The notes beneath the pieces are model-generated. The model was not told the origin of the DNA and did no database searches. It saw nothing but the letters and a program-made list of their open reading frames with translations. From positions 910,828 through 974,827 of the forward strand of contig NW_003101665.1 of the NCBI RefSeq assembly GCF_000003855.2: a stretch of 64,000 nucleotides of DNA. Direction: 5' to 3'. Of this stretch, positions 1 through 10,600 are shown one piece after another (within the stretch, counting starts at the first letter, position 1; every line of letters begins with the position of its first letter). The DNA is from Blastomyces gilchristii SLH14081 (taxonomy: Eukaryota > Ascomycota > Eurotiomycetes > Onygenales > Ajellomycetaceae). A program made the translations under genes and the position numbers.

Positions 1-345
1 TATTATATAGAGATAGTTATTTAAGAAGTTATATAAGTAAGCTTGACTATCTTGCTTAAATAGTAAGCTTATAGACTACAGAGTTATTATAAGAATATCA
101 CAGATATAATACTTAGTATACTAAGAAGATTGTATAAGATATACAGTAACTCTTATATATATTTCAGTAGAAGAAAAATGAATCACTGACTTCTTTGATA
201 AGAAGTCAGTATCTAGTTATTCTATATAGACAATGAGTGAATACTCTTTCCTCATTTCATGAGTGAGAATAGTCAGAGCAATACCTCAGCAGTGTCTCAT
301 TACCAAGGAAGAGTAATCTGCTGACCTCATATAGAAGCAGGGTTC
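1..345. repeat. AT-rich degraded sequence with an 11-bp hairpin
   Basis: Strongly AT-rich with no credible reading frame and almost no CC, GG or CG, like the large AT blocks further in. A perfect inverted repeat occurs at 185-195 and 200-210 (ACTGACTTCTT / AAGAAGTCAGT, 4-base loop). The composition changes abruptly to GC-rich near 345-380. It is probably the end of a degraded transposon that lies mostly outside the window; its family cannot be named. Confidence 0.5.
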
Positions 346-730
346 TCATATCCATCAATCGGATCTTCCTATGATATATCCGAATGATGTCATAGGGTGG
401 TTGGAAACCGGTTCGGACGGGATGGAATCATCCGCATGGGATCGATGGGCCGTGTGGAACCGCAACGGGGCCTTGGCGCGGCCGGGAGCGTGACAAGATA
501 TCAGACATTTTCAACTGTATTCAACTATTATTAAATCTATAACAGTAAACGTTCAGACGGTGAGTACGCGGCCGCATCCGGCCCTTGCCCTTGCGCCGCT
601 TCCCCAACGGGTCTGGCGTCCCCCCGTCGACCCTGCCCATTGGCCGCGTCGACCCTGCCGTCGCCTGTTCGGGTTTGGCGCCCCTCGAGCTCGCCGCTTT
701 GAGTTACATCATCGATCTGTTCCAGGAGCC

Positions 731-960
731 TATATAAGATCGCTCCTCTTCCCTCTTCGACCACGCACCTTCCATCTTCTCAATTTTTTCTCTCCTCGCC
801 TCGCTCCCTCCCCTTTCCCCTTACTGCTTCCCCCTTTCGCCCTCCCACAGCCTGCTGCAGCATCGCCAAAAAAAACATCTGCCGATCTTCCTTCCTCGCG
901 GTTCCCATTCCCCCCCAAACGAAATCCCTTCTAGGCTCCCCGTCCGCTCCCGCCTTTCCC
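731..960 (+). promoter_or_regulatory. TATA box followed by CT-rich tract (candidate promoter)
   Basis: TATATAAG lies at 731-738 and is followed by more than 200 bases that are very rich in C and T. This arrangement is common at highly expressed filamentous-fungal promoters. No convincing coding start follows at the usual distance, so the transcript, if any, is unknown. Confidence 0.35.
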
Positions 961-1196
961 CCTATTCTCTGTCGTCTTGGAAGGACTGTGTCAATCTAAA
1001 GATTACATTTACACGACACACGCACCGCCTCTGCTTGAGGACAACAGGCTTTACTCTCTCTGAGTGTTTCCCTCGCTCCCTGTGTGCCTCTCATGTCCCC
1101 TTGCAAGGGGCTTTCTCCGAGTCTCGTGCGATAACATCCCCATTTCCTCACATTTCTTCTTCTAGCTCTCTTTCCATCCGAACTCCAATTTCGGCA

Positions 1197-1446
1197 CATG
1201 CGCGCTATGCTAATAACCAATGGCAGAAATCCCTCACGTCGGCGAAACCCGAGGTTGCTTGGATCCAACATCCCGCCAGCGGCGTAGCGACACTCGGCTG
1301 GACACTGGGATGTAACATGGGACGCGCGTTCCTATCATTGCGGGTGCATGCCCGTTGTGCTCTTGGCCAATGGCAAAAATCCCTCATGCCGGCGAAACCC
1401 GAGATTACGTGGATCCAACGAGCCCCCTTCCCTGCGACGTAGCGAG
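1197..1446 (+). repeat. Imperfect direct repeat, 150-bp period
   Basis: The segment from about 1197 to 1290 recurs at about 1347 to 1446. Shared landmarks are CCAATGGCA, AAATCCCTCA, CGGCGAAACCCGAG and GGATCCAAC. The spacing is 150 bp, so both copies stay in one frame within the 1035-1442 ORF. Each copy carries a CCAAT motif on the + strand. It could be a duplicated regulatory block or a duplicated protein motif. Confidence 0.6.
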
Positions 1447-2121
1447 ATTACGAGGCACGCGACAGAACGCTACGAGGTGACGTGGGAGGGGGTGTGGACG
1501 CAAAGTGCCGCCTTCGCTGAGCCTCCGGCTGGTATCGATAGTTCCGTTGGCCCCTCTGAAATGTTGGCCGTGGATCCTTGTATCCAAGCGCGGTATCCCG
1601 TCTTCGCATTGCCTGCCACGCCCAGGCCCACGATTCTGTTGATTGGCGAGGGGTGTCGGCAAAACCGACGCTGAGCTGTTTGCAGCTGAGGGCGCGAGGG
1701 AACCGGGGGCGCAGTGATCGTGTGACGATGAGATGGGGCCTCCTGCATAATCCAAGGCCGTGGGCGCCAGCGCATGTGCCTGTTATTCCGTACTTAATTC
1801 GTCGACGATTCTCCGCCCCCATGACCAACCTGTGTCCATCCTCGTGGATAACGCAAGCTTGTCTCGCTCGTTTCCGGGCGTGTGCTCGATGGTGAACTTT
1901 CGATGGTCCTTAGCTCAGGCCTGATCAACGGTGTGGTCTGGAGGAACCCTGGCTCAATGTTGCATTCATTTGTTGCATGGCGATCGATTACCGTTTTGCG
2001 GGTGGTTCCCGGTGTTGAAGTGAGGAGGCAAGGCGTTTTCCGACGAGGCTGGGGTCTATCCACGAGACTTTCGTAAACTTTGGGCGCTCTGCCGATGGAG
2101 GAGCTTTTCCCGTTGTCGCTC

Positions 2122-2128
2122 TATAAAA
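2122..2128 (+). promoter_or_regulatory. TATA box of the chromodomain gene
   Basis: TATAAAA 84-90 bp upstream of the ATG at 2212. It falls inside the longer ORF that opens at 2080, which argues that translation starts at 2212 and not 2080. Confidence 0.55.
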
Positions 2129-2211
2129 GCGCCGGATTTTCCCCTCCCAAAAGCACCGATCGCAGAGCGAGAATCAAGGTTTCTCCGAAACCAAAATCAG
2201 AGAGCAAAGCC

Positions 2212-3402
2212 ATGCCCGCAGTCACCATGGACAAGATCCAATTCTATCAACCTCCAAATCCCATGAGTGCAACCGAGCTACAAGGACCGAACCTGCCCGC
2301 AATCTCCACACCCCCCAAACCCCCAGCACGTAGACCCAATCCCACCGCCGACGCTTTCACTTCCCTATTATGTCCCTCACAGCAGCTCAGACACCCTTTG
2401 CCCCCCCGCCTATTCCCCTCTGTTACACCTCCCATCTCTTCTCACCCTGCAGGCCAACGGTCTCAGCCACCCGAAACTCCAGAAAATGACTTTGACAGAA
2501 TTTTGGAGGGGCTCTCGTCGTCCGACGGGAGCCAACCACTTGGCGGGGACGGGAGAAATGCCGACGAGCACCTCACCATCCTCTCCGGATCGAATCTGAG
2601 CGGTTTTGCCAGCGACCGCCTTGGTATGCCTGTCGAGGCGGATACGGCTGCGGAAAGTGCCACTGAAGCCGGCCTTCGCGCATGCCGGTTGGGTGGACGT
2701 AAGGGTCCGTCTCTAGACCTGCTCACGATATGTCTTTTCAATCCGCTAACCTCGGTCCTATTTCAGATGGCCCCATTGTGGTAGATGGGTCGATGGAGAT
2801 AGGTCACGGTGGGGAACCCACAAGCGAGTCTGCAGGTGGACAGACTTCTCCGCCACCGCTGCCTGCCCGCGAAGCGCCCACCGATCAAGGTGACGAGCTA
2901 GACGGGATGGCGGATGATGGTGGAGCCTCATTGACTCCCCGAGAAGTTCCAGGTCAGCTTCCCAGCTTCAATTACCGTCCCGCGTTCTCCCGCTGATCTT
3001 CTACATGCAGAAACCCCTCCCCCCCTTACCATGGGCGAAGTGGGCACTTCCGCCCGCGCACCCCACGACAGCGTCTCTCCACATCCAGGGGGTCGGCCTC
3101 AAATCTCGGCTGGCCACGCCGGTGCGACACAGGAGGAGTGGCTGGTCAAAAGGATACTGGATTCCCGGATCCGCGTGCGGAAGGGCAAGCCGCCACGCCT
3201 GGAGTACCGTGTTGCATGGCGGCCTACGTGGCAACCGCGGAGCGATCTGATCCCGGGCTGCGAGGAGCTGGTCAAAGAATTCCATGCAGAGTGGAAGGAC
3301 GAGCGGCCTTCACTGACTACTCTGACAGGCCACATGCGTTTCAAGCAGAAAAGGGGATCGCGCAGGGACGGTGGACGCAAGATTGTAAAATCAATTGGTT
3401 AG
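2212..3402 (+). CDS. Chromodomain protein (3 exons)
   Basis: Model: exons 2212-2698, 2767-2952 and 3011-3402, giving 354 aa. Intron 1 (68 bp) has a GTAAGG donor, CTAAC branch site and TTTCAG acceptor. Intron 2 (58 bp) has GTCAGC, CTGAT and TGCAG. Both are phase 1 and restore an open frame. The first ~270 residues are proline/serine-rich and look disordered. The C-terminal third carries a chromodomain: EEWLVKRILDSR, then a YRVAW strand, WQPRSDL, and an acidic/aromatic helix ending in LVKEFH. The LVKEFH-type C-terminal helix resembles the chromodomains fused to Ty3/gypsy integrases, but no integrase is present. The family reads methylated histone tails, so a heterochromatin role or descent from a retroelement is possible; that part is inference. 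The start at 2212 is favoured over 2080 because of the TATA box. Confidence 0.7.
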
Positions 3403-3734
3403 AAGCTTTGTCTGCGTACATGTCAATATCAATTTCGGCTCTGATTTGTTCCATACTTTGCCTGTCTTGATTGTTACTTCGTTGGCTTTGGTTCTCTTTG
3501 TTTGATCTTTGTTTGCTTAGCATATTTGAATCCAGCCCACGAGCTCCATTGACATCGCCTATCACATTCCAGCCGAGGGTCTATCTTGCCTACGCCCATG
3601 GTATGGTACTTTCTTTGTGCGTGTTCCTTTGTTTGTGTCTTTGTTTGCTTGCTCTTCCCCCTCCTTTCTTTGCCTCTCACTTTGGGTTTTTCTTCCATTT
3701 CCGTTCGTCTATTCTGTCTAGATCCGGAGAGAAG

Positions 3735-3842
3735 TATAAAAGCCTCCTCGGTTCTGGGTATCTATATGTATATTCTTAAAGCGTAATATATCATACGCCG
3801 CAAATCGACAAGATATTCGCATCTCAGCAGAAACCCCGTCGC
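3735..3842 (+). promoter_or_regulatory. TATA box and reusable 5' flank block
   Basis: TATAAAAG at 3735-3742 is followed at 3797-3842 by a block (CGCAAATCGAC, then ATTCG, then CAGAAACCC, then GTCGC) that recurs at 47546-47590 upstream of an unrelated gene. It lies about 45 bp before the ATG of the broken gene at 3884. It is probably promoter/5' UTR sequence shared between cassettes. Confidence 0.5.
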
Positions 3843-3883
3843 TCTTCTCACCTGTGATAGAAGTTTTAAAAGAATTCACCGCA

Positions 3884-4398
3884 ATGCAGAATGCCAATCA
3901 TGGCGCGCGAAGATCTTCATCAACCGCCTCGGACGTCAAGGGCGGCGGCAATACGTCTCGGCGAGACGAAATCATGGAGATCCATAGCCAGGCGCTCGAA
4001 ATGATTGAAATACTTTAGCGAATGTCCACGATACTCGAGGCGATAGAAAGGGGGAGTAAAGAACGATATGATGCTGCCGATCCACGGGCCTCTGCGAGAG
4101 AAGATCGGGATGATTTGAGTGCCGGTAAGCATTATTTCCATATCCAGTGGGCTTTATTGCTGACCGTTCAGCAAGGTACGTCGAGAATAAGTACAAGGAA
4201 CGCAGGTTAGGGGAATGTGCTTATTACGACTATGCACATGTACATCTGCGATTCAAAACGAACTACTCATTTGTGGTGCTGATGGGATATAAGGTCATAC
4301 GGCTACTTCTCGGTTCACTATCGTGGCGGCAGTTTCTCATAACGTGCATTAAAAAGCTCCTGAAAACCACCATACCTTTGGGCTGCGGCCATTCATGA
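3884..4398 (+). pseudogene. Small two-exon gene with an in-frame stop
   Basis: ATG at 3884; exon 1 to 4124; intron 4125-4171 (GTAAGC donor, CTGAC branch, TTCAG acceptor, 47 bp); exon 2 from 4172 to a stop at 4398. The phase-1 splice joins the frames correctly. One in-frame TAG at 4016 interrupts exon 1, 44 codons in, and the frame continues cleanly afterwards. Exon 1 is charged and helical (SRRDEIMEIHSQALEMIEIL). No family was recognised. Upstream are the TATA box and shared 5' flank, so this appears to be a cassette gene that acquired a stop. An alternative is re-initiation at ATG 4022. Confidence 0.45.
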
Positions 4399-5450
4399 AA
4401 TATTTACTGGGGCTTATATATCCTTGTGATCATCTAGCGATTTAGTAAGCCGTCTAAGTGGAGTGGACATAATTCGCCACGAACAAGAGCAATCATTAAT
4501 TCTATTTAGTATCAATTAGAGCTCAACTATCATTGCCTCAATGTAGGATCATATAACTTTTTTGGGCCTTGCGGCATTCCAACAATCTCATAAGTACACC
4601 TCGTATGACTTTCCAGAAAATCAATATTTTCGTCAAAGATGCTATATTAAAAGACAAAACAAAGAGAATTCACGCTATCAATACGTAGAATCTTTACTAG
4701 TTTACAGCATCTGAGTTATCCTGTGCATGCTGAAGTGTTCCAATCATGTTCCGGGATCATATGATGAATGGAAGCAAACATGTGAACAAAAATGCAGAAT
4801 AGTTAGGGAGTTATGATGTATTGATACCTGCGAGAGAAGTTAGTTCGCTGGGAACAGATGCTGATACATATAATCAAAGGGAGGATTATGGCCAAAGGGT
4901 TGATCCGGCTTGGCTTTGATGCACAACTCGAATGTGGGAACGGGATAGAGCAAGGAGCCAGGTGCCTATTTCGCGACGGAATGGTAACAAGCGCGAACAA
5001 AACAGGTATTGAGGAAAGCCGGCTATTCCCATTTAAGGAATAAAAGCAGGCCAACCAACCCGTCGTTTCTGGTACTGGAAGGGCGCGGGACCGAACTATT
5101 TCAGTCTAATTGTGGCGGGTTTGAGAGATTTCGGAATTTGGGAAGTTTTATGTATCTGGGATATCTGGGAAATTTGGGAAATCTGGGGATAACCGGACAC
5201 GCCGCAGCGATTTATTTCACCATCATGCAACTACACTAATTTAAGGACCTACCCTTTCCCAAATATCCCAATTTTGCCATTTTTCCCACTCTTGCGACCA
5301 TGCTATCCAATCATCCTTTTTGAATAAATATGGATAATTACGTACGGTACAGTGACAATCACGCCTGGCATACACGAACCTGGGGGTGATAAAGCTATAA
5401 TGATAGTACGGCAAGCCACAATTTTGCCCTTCAAGCGACATCTCTCTAAT
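4399..5450. other. Intergenic, no gene seen; short G-rich repeats near 5110-5190
   Basis: No ORF with a recognisable domain. At about 5130-5190 short units built on ATCTGGGA/TTTGGGAA repeat, and at about 5255-5290 the inverted theme (TTTCCCAAATATCCCA) appears. This could be the foldback of a small element, but no target duplication could be found. Confidence 0.3.
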
Positions 5451-5957
5451 CGATTGTTCCAGCTGCGCTGGGGTTTAGGGACAGCAAACTTAGCATCTAG
5501 ATTTCTTTTTCCTGAGCTGTCTGCCAATCGGACCGCCAAACGGAAGCGATAATTGTCCATCCATCATGGCTGATAGCATCTGATATCAGGGCGACCTCTG
5601 GTACGGCGAGATGTGCCGCGGACAGTTCGACACGGCTAGTTCTCAGATCGACAAAAGTCCGACGAGATCGAGACCGAGTCCTATAGCACAATTCACGTAA
5701 CCCGGATAGCTGGGTGATTCGCTATGCAGAGCAGAAGACAGCAAGCTTTCCCCAGCGGGTTGTCATATCACGTGGTCGAGACCATGTATCCTGCGGCACA
5801 GTTTTATACACACTAAATTTGGGAGAGCGACGGCAAGCTCCTCCCGTATCCACGTGGCCCAAGCTGAAGGAGGAGACGACAAAAGAATAGGTGCCAGGAG
5901 TGTCGACAGAATGGCATACAGTTTCCCCCGAAATCCTGAGGCAATGAACAGATGTCA
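5451..5957 (+). repeat. Duplicated 5' flank block, copy 1
   Basis: Highly similar to 21376-21797 in direct orientation. Shared landmarks include CTGAGCTGTCTGCCAATCGG, CCGCCAAACGGAAGCGATAA, TCCATCCATCATGG, AGAATAGGTGCC and CCTGAGGCAATGAACAGA. Copy 2 lies directly upstream of the gene at 21896. Copy 1 has no gene behind it; a solo LTR and the copia element follow instead. It is most likely a promoter block left without its gene. Confidence 0.75.
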
Positions 5958-6096
5958 GGCAAATTCTGTGAGGATATATAGAGGTGGAAGATCCGTATGC
6001 TCCGAAATTGGATTGAGACATCTAAGAGCTAGAACCCCCTTGATGCCATTGGATTTGAGTGAATGCCATCTTATCCTTCGAGGATTGCGATAGAGT

Positions 6097-6209
6097 AGAT
6101 ATGTTGAGTATCACGGTGGTTGGTGTATGATATTGGGGATCCCACCTCTGTTGAATAGAACAACAACAATAACAATGAACACACCACTATCACTTGCTTC
6201 AACAAGATA
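6097..6209 (+). mobile_element. Solo LTR (copia family) with target duplication
   Basis: The LTR spans 6102-6204 (103 bp), begins TGTTGAGTATC, ends GCTTCAACA, and is flanked by the 5-bp duplication AGATA at 6097-6101 and 6205-6209. It matches the LTRs of the full element next door, except that ~40 bp are missing in the middle (between CACGGTGGTTG and the TATTGGGGATCC block). It is a remnant of an earlier insertion that lost its interior by LTR-LTR recombination. Confidence 0.85.
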
Positions 6210-6303
6210 TTTCATTCTCCTCGGTAAAATCCTAGGTGTCGACCATAGGCGCATTTGTTGGGTGATATGGATTATGCCTTGGGTGCATCGGTGGGCGTCA
6301 GGC

Positions 6304-6358
6304 CTTGTGGTGCATCAGCCTCGTGGGCGTTACTCCCCTGTGGGCGTCAGGCCCTTGT
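6304..6358. repeat. 50-bp tandem unit split by the copia insertion
   Basis: A unit starting CTTGTGGTGCATC and ending GGGCGTCAGGCC fills 6304-6353. The next unit starts CTTGT at 6354-6358 and resumes after the retrotransposon at 12667-12711. Removing the element and one CTTGT restores two adjacent near-identical 50-bp units, which confirms the insertion point. Confidence 0.8.
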
Positions 6359-6499
6359 TGTTGAGTATCACGGTGGTTGAAACACGTGTAAGAGATCTGA
6401 AACTTGTACGTCTGTATGTATATATATATATTGGGGATCCCACCTCTGCTGAATAGAATAACAACAACAATGAACACACTACTATCACTTGCTTCAACA
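6359..6499 (+). repeat. 5' LTR of copia element
   Basis: 141 bp, starts TGTTGAGTATC and ends CTTCAACA. A TA-rich stretch at about 6418-6432 could hold the promoter. It matches 12521-12661. Confidence 0.92.
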
Positions 6500-6517
6500 G
6501 GTTATGAGCCCGGGCTC
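6500..6517 (+). promoter_or_regulatory. Primer binding site, half-tRNA iMet type
   Basis: GGTTATGAGCCCGGGCTC directly after the 5' LTR. It is complementary to the anticodon stem-loop region of initiator tRNA-Met (which contains GGGCTCATAACC), not to a tRNA 3' end. Drosophila copia and yeast Ty5 are known to prime from such a half-tRNA. The base-pairing is visible; the priming mechanism here is inference from those families. Confidence 0.7.
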
Positions 6518-6838
6518 GCACCTAGCATTCTTGGACATACCATATACAGCTAAGTTTCCCTGCCAAGTGATAGACTGATGATACCCAGGAATCTGACAAC
6601 CGATGATAGTGACTCGATGAAGAATGTCGAAAGGAAAAAAGGAGCTTAAGAAGACTTCAGAAGGAATTAAAGCAGTGAAAAATTTCATTCCGCAATGAAT
6701 ACTGTGACAGACCTCAAACAGTTCTCCCCCTGCAGATCATCAACTGAAACCATGATGAAGCAAAGGGGTCAAGTCCCAGTCGCACACTACTTAACCCACC
6801 TTCATCGCCAAAAGTACTCGTGAGATCAAGAAGAAAAA

Positions 6839-7609
6839 ATGCCACCGGCACGTCGGATGACACATTCTTCCAGCTCCTCGCACCTACAATCCAACAAAAT
6901 AACTGTCACGCGGCAGCGCTCTCATCGGTGGACAGACGAAGAACTCAACCTTCTAGCATTCGGCCGTGCTAGTCACTGGCCGTATGCTTTGATCCAAAAA
7001 GGATACTTCCCAACATACACAGTGAAGTCAATCTCTGGAAGGTATGAACGCATGCCCGCTAAAGAGCGCACACGACGTTCATCAATCGCTGCTACTTCAA
7101 GTATCGCCACTCGCCAGTCTCCTCGGGGTAGAAAACCTGTACACCCGGCACCAATACAGGAGCCGAGACGATCAGCTCACTCCCTGGCTGAGGCTGAAGA
7201 CGACACCGACATCTCTACAAGTCACGAGGAGGACAGTACCCCCTCGGGATCCATCGATCGAACTACAAATCGGTACAACCTTCGGTCGAACAGACCTAAA
7301 ACCTTTCGGACAGGCAACCAGCGATACCTGGTTAACCGCATCCACTTTCCTCATTTCTTCCAATCATACAAGAAACACTTGAAACTGCGCAGGTTGCCAG
7401 ACAGGGACTACACCCCTCCATCCCATTCGCCTACACCAGGCCCGTCGGACCGCAGTCTTTCCGTCGTATCAGGTCCGCCTAGTGCCGTATCAAGCCTAGA
7501 ACTCTTTGGCTTGGAAGCACGTTCCATCAGTCCATCGGACTGTGCCTCTTCTGTTACCCCAAGTCGGTCCAGCGACGCGTCAACTTCAGAATTTTTCAGT
7601 TGTGACTAG
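6839..7609 (+). CDS. Extra ORF upstream of gag: SANT/Myb-like protein
   Basis: Uninterrupted 256-aa ORF lying between the 5' LTR and gag, in a different frame from gag-pol and ending 14 bp before the gag ATG. Residues ~28-75 look like a Myb/SANT or related helix-turn-helix module: HRWTDEELNLLAFGR, a W-x-x-ALI helix, then FPTYTVKSISGRYERM, matching the three-helix pattern with conserved aromatics and an SxSGRY recognition helix. The rest is serine/proline/arginine-rich, with an acidic patch around residues 120-140. Copia elements normally encode only gag and pol, so this is an added gene. It could be a host gene captured by the element, a regulator of it, or a targeting factor. It contains no stop although gag-pol has 14; at that stop density about two would be expected in this length, so the contrast is suggestive only. 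Confidence 0.7.
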   Translation: MPPARRMTHSSSSSHLQSNKITVTRQRSHRWTDEELNLLAFGRASHWPYALIQKGYFPTYTVKSISGRYERMPAKERTRRSSIAATSSIATRQSPRGRKPVHPAPIQEPRRSAHSLAEAEDDTDISTSHEEDSTPSGSIDRTTNRYNLRSNRPKTFRTGNQRYLVNRIHFPHFFQSYKKHLKLRRLPDRDYTPPSHSPTPGPSDRSLSVVSGPPSAVSSLELFGLEARSISPSDCASSVTPSRSSDASTSEFFSCD

Positions 7610-7623
7610 CTATCACCGGCGCC

Positions 7624-10600
7624 ATGACTGACATTGCTAAGTTTGAGCAGTTTGGCTTAAATACGTTTTACAATGTCATTCCAACATTGGATAATGCTGG
7701 TGATTGGTTCCAGTGGAACCAGAAGGTCAATGAGTTCATCCGAATATCCGCTGTCGCCGATGATGGAGTAACTCCGCCGGCGGAGGAAGAGGAGGCGCGG
7801 CGGTGGACCCATCGCCAAAAGTTCTACTCTGCAATGATCGCGGCCAAGCTGACGCATAATGCAGCACAACGAATCAAGGCCTCTGAGATATCTCAAGTTG
7901 AGACCCTCATCAAAGCAGTAAAGAATAACTTCAAACTGGAGGGCACTGGAACATACGTCAATCTCCAGCGACAGTATATGTCCCTCATGAGAGAGAAATG
8001 CGGAAGCGTGCAAGCCCTAGAAGCTGAGATCAGGAAGATCCACGCTGAAAAGCTTCTACTCAATTCAGACTGCATAACCTCAGAAATCAAGTGAACATTC
8101 TTCTTCATGCATGCACTTGATCTGGAGTATGAAAGCTTCCGCGACCATATATTTAGACAGATGGACCTTGTTAATGAAAGGGACATGAATGGAGCTGTTA
8201 CAAGAGCAGCACCCTCATTCAACTATATTGAAAACAAGGCAATTGAGGAAGAGCACAGAAAGGGCCAACTAGGCAGACAACTCACTGAGGCGCGGGCACT
8301 TCCTGCTCTCGCCCTGGTACAAGGGCCAGGCGAGAAGAGAGTTATACTGTCATCAGACTTAAACACATGTCAAATTGAGATTGATAATGTTCCGTACTGC
8401 TCATTCTGCCGGAAGCCTTATCATAGAGACTCGGGATGTTTCAGCAAGAACCCCGGACTAAAGGATCAGAAGAGAGATGGAAAGAAGCCAAGGCCGAGGC
8501 CGGGCAGTTCATCTACAGGCGCATTGAAGTCATTGAAGAGGCAGTCCACCACTGACAATGAAGACAATGATGTGGGTGGTCCAAAGAATTCAAAGAAACC
8601 CACCTTCATGGCGATGAGGGCCACAGAAGAAGATGTCAATGCAGCATTCAGAAAGGACATTGAAGGGAACCTTGCCATATTTAGTCACACCCTCGCAATG
8701 ATGGCTACAAAGACATTCTCAATCCACAACGCTTGGATTGTTAACAGTGAATGTGCTCAGCACATCTGCAACAACAGATTGAAGTTTGTCCAGCTGAACA
8801 ATTATTGTGAGCTGCCGCTCAGGAGTGTTGATGCCTCGACAGCCTCACTGAGAGTGGGAACAGTGAACATCCTCTGCAGTGTACAAGACAGAAGGAAATG
8901 GCTTGTCCTTGACAACATCCTATTTGTCCCATCAGCACACGCAAACCTCATATCTGTGATGCAACTGCTCAAGTGAGGAGCCAAGATTGAGTTCTCAAGT
9001 CAAGGTGCATGTATTCGCAGCAAATCAAACGGAAGGAATCTGTACACTGCAAGCCAGTATCAGGGGATCTATGCCCTCGATCTATGGGCCAGTCTCACCT
9101 TTCCAGCTTACCATGTCAGTCCTCAAATGAAGCTCTGGCACAATTGGCTAGCTCACATGAGTGATACAAATCTACAGCGTCTTAAAAGGCAAGCCTACAG
9201 TGTAAGAGATGTAGAGCCGAGGCAACCATGCAACCCATGCCTCCAGGGCCGAATGATTGAGAAACCCCACAGTCGCTCAGCACCGCATTGAAGAGGTGAA
9301 TACTCAATGAAACTACTTCATATCGATGTTGCAGGACCATTTGATGAGGGACTCGATGGCAGTTGCTATTGGCTCACCATCATCGATGATTCAACCGGTT
9401 GGATAGAGATCATCCCCATATCATGATGGCAAGGATTTGTCATTGAATCACTCTGCTTCTTCATCAACCACAACAAACATTCTGAATGAAAATGCAGATG
9501 AATACACCTCGACCGGATCCCTGAACAAGTGGGAGAAGAAATGAAGTTCATACTTTTCTCTCGGGCAATTAAGGCTGAGGTCATCAGCATGGATCAACAT
9601 CAGCAGAACAGTGTTGCTGAATGAGCTCATAAGACAATCTATGATTGAGTTGGACCCACACTGGCCCATGCAAAACTTTCATTCAAGTTCTGGCCAGAGA
9701 TCACACACACTGCAGCTTTCCTCTCTAACCAGTCACTGTCATCAAGGCTTAACATGACACCGTACCAAGCGTGATACAGCGAGAAACCTGACCTGTCACA
9801 ACTGAGAGTGATTGGATTCAGGGGGGAATACCTGATCCCACCCAAGCAAAGGAAGAAGCTCACGGAGCCAAGAACAAGGTCATGCATCCTGCTAGGCTAT
9901 GAAGAAAACACCAACTATCATATCTTGCTGGAGGATGGAAGAATCATTGGGACCTCAAATGCTGAATTTCATGAAATCCTTACAAACCCCTCCACGCAGA
10001 CTCTAGAAGATGTGGGAGCCAGACTGAACAGCTTACCTGAGGCAACGGCTGCTGCCGCAGGGGGGAACAAGACGGCTGGACAACTGGACCAACCGTCTGT
10101 AAGCATACGGCAAGCATCCGTACCAGTCTCTGGGCGCCAAGTGTCGATGGCAGCACCAGAGCGGATACTACGCCGGTCGAGTAACGAGAACTCGCAAGTA
10201 TATCAGTCGAGTGACGATGACTCGCAGGAACAAGTGTCGTCTCAATCGAGTGACGATGACTCGCAGCCTAATGTTGCTGAACAGGGAGATAGGACCTTGT
10301 CGCCGATACGGAGTGACGACAGTTTTGGATCATTTTCAGATTTTATACAGGATGATTTCCAGACGAGTGAGTCACTGACCGACGGCGACCAGCGACAGGA
10401 CGACACTCAACAACGAGCGCTACCCCAGTCGAGTGACGATGACTCGCAGCCTACTGTTGCTGAACAGGGAGATAGGACCTTGTCCCCGATACGGAGTGAT
10501 GACGCCTCTGGATCCCTCTCGGATACTATCCAAGATGATCTCCAGGGAAATGACTCATTGCCCGGCGGCGACCAGCAACAAGGCAACGCTCAGCAGTATC

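Larger units (their letters stand above)
346..2111. other. GC-rich region without a convincing gene
   Basis: About 1.75 kb of GC-rich DNA between the AT-rich edge and the chromodomain gene. Several overlapping ORFs exist on both strands (for example 1035-1442 +), but none shows a recognisable domain and they shadow each other, as expected for GC-rich sequence. A TATA box with a pyrimidine-rich tract (see 731) and a 150-bp-spaced direct repeat (see 1197) are present. It may be a long upstream region or a decayed gene. Confidence 0.4.

Noticed and set aside
560..934. ORFs in the CT-rich tract at 560-934 and on its minus strand
   Set aside because: Low-complexity pyrimidine tract downstream of a TATA box; the encoded Pro/Ser/Phe runs are compositional.
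6500..6517. tRNA-Met gene fragment
   Set aside because: Only the complement of the anticodon region is present, directly after an LTR; a primer binding site fits better.
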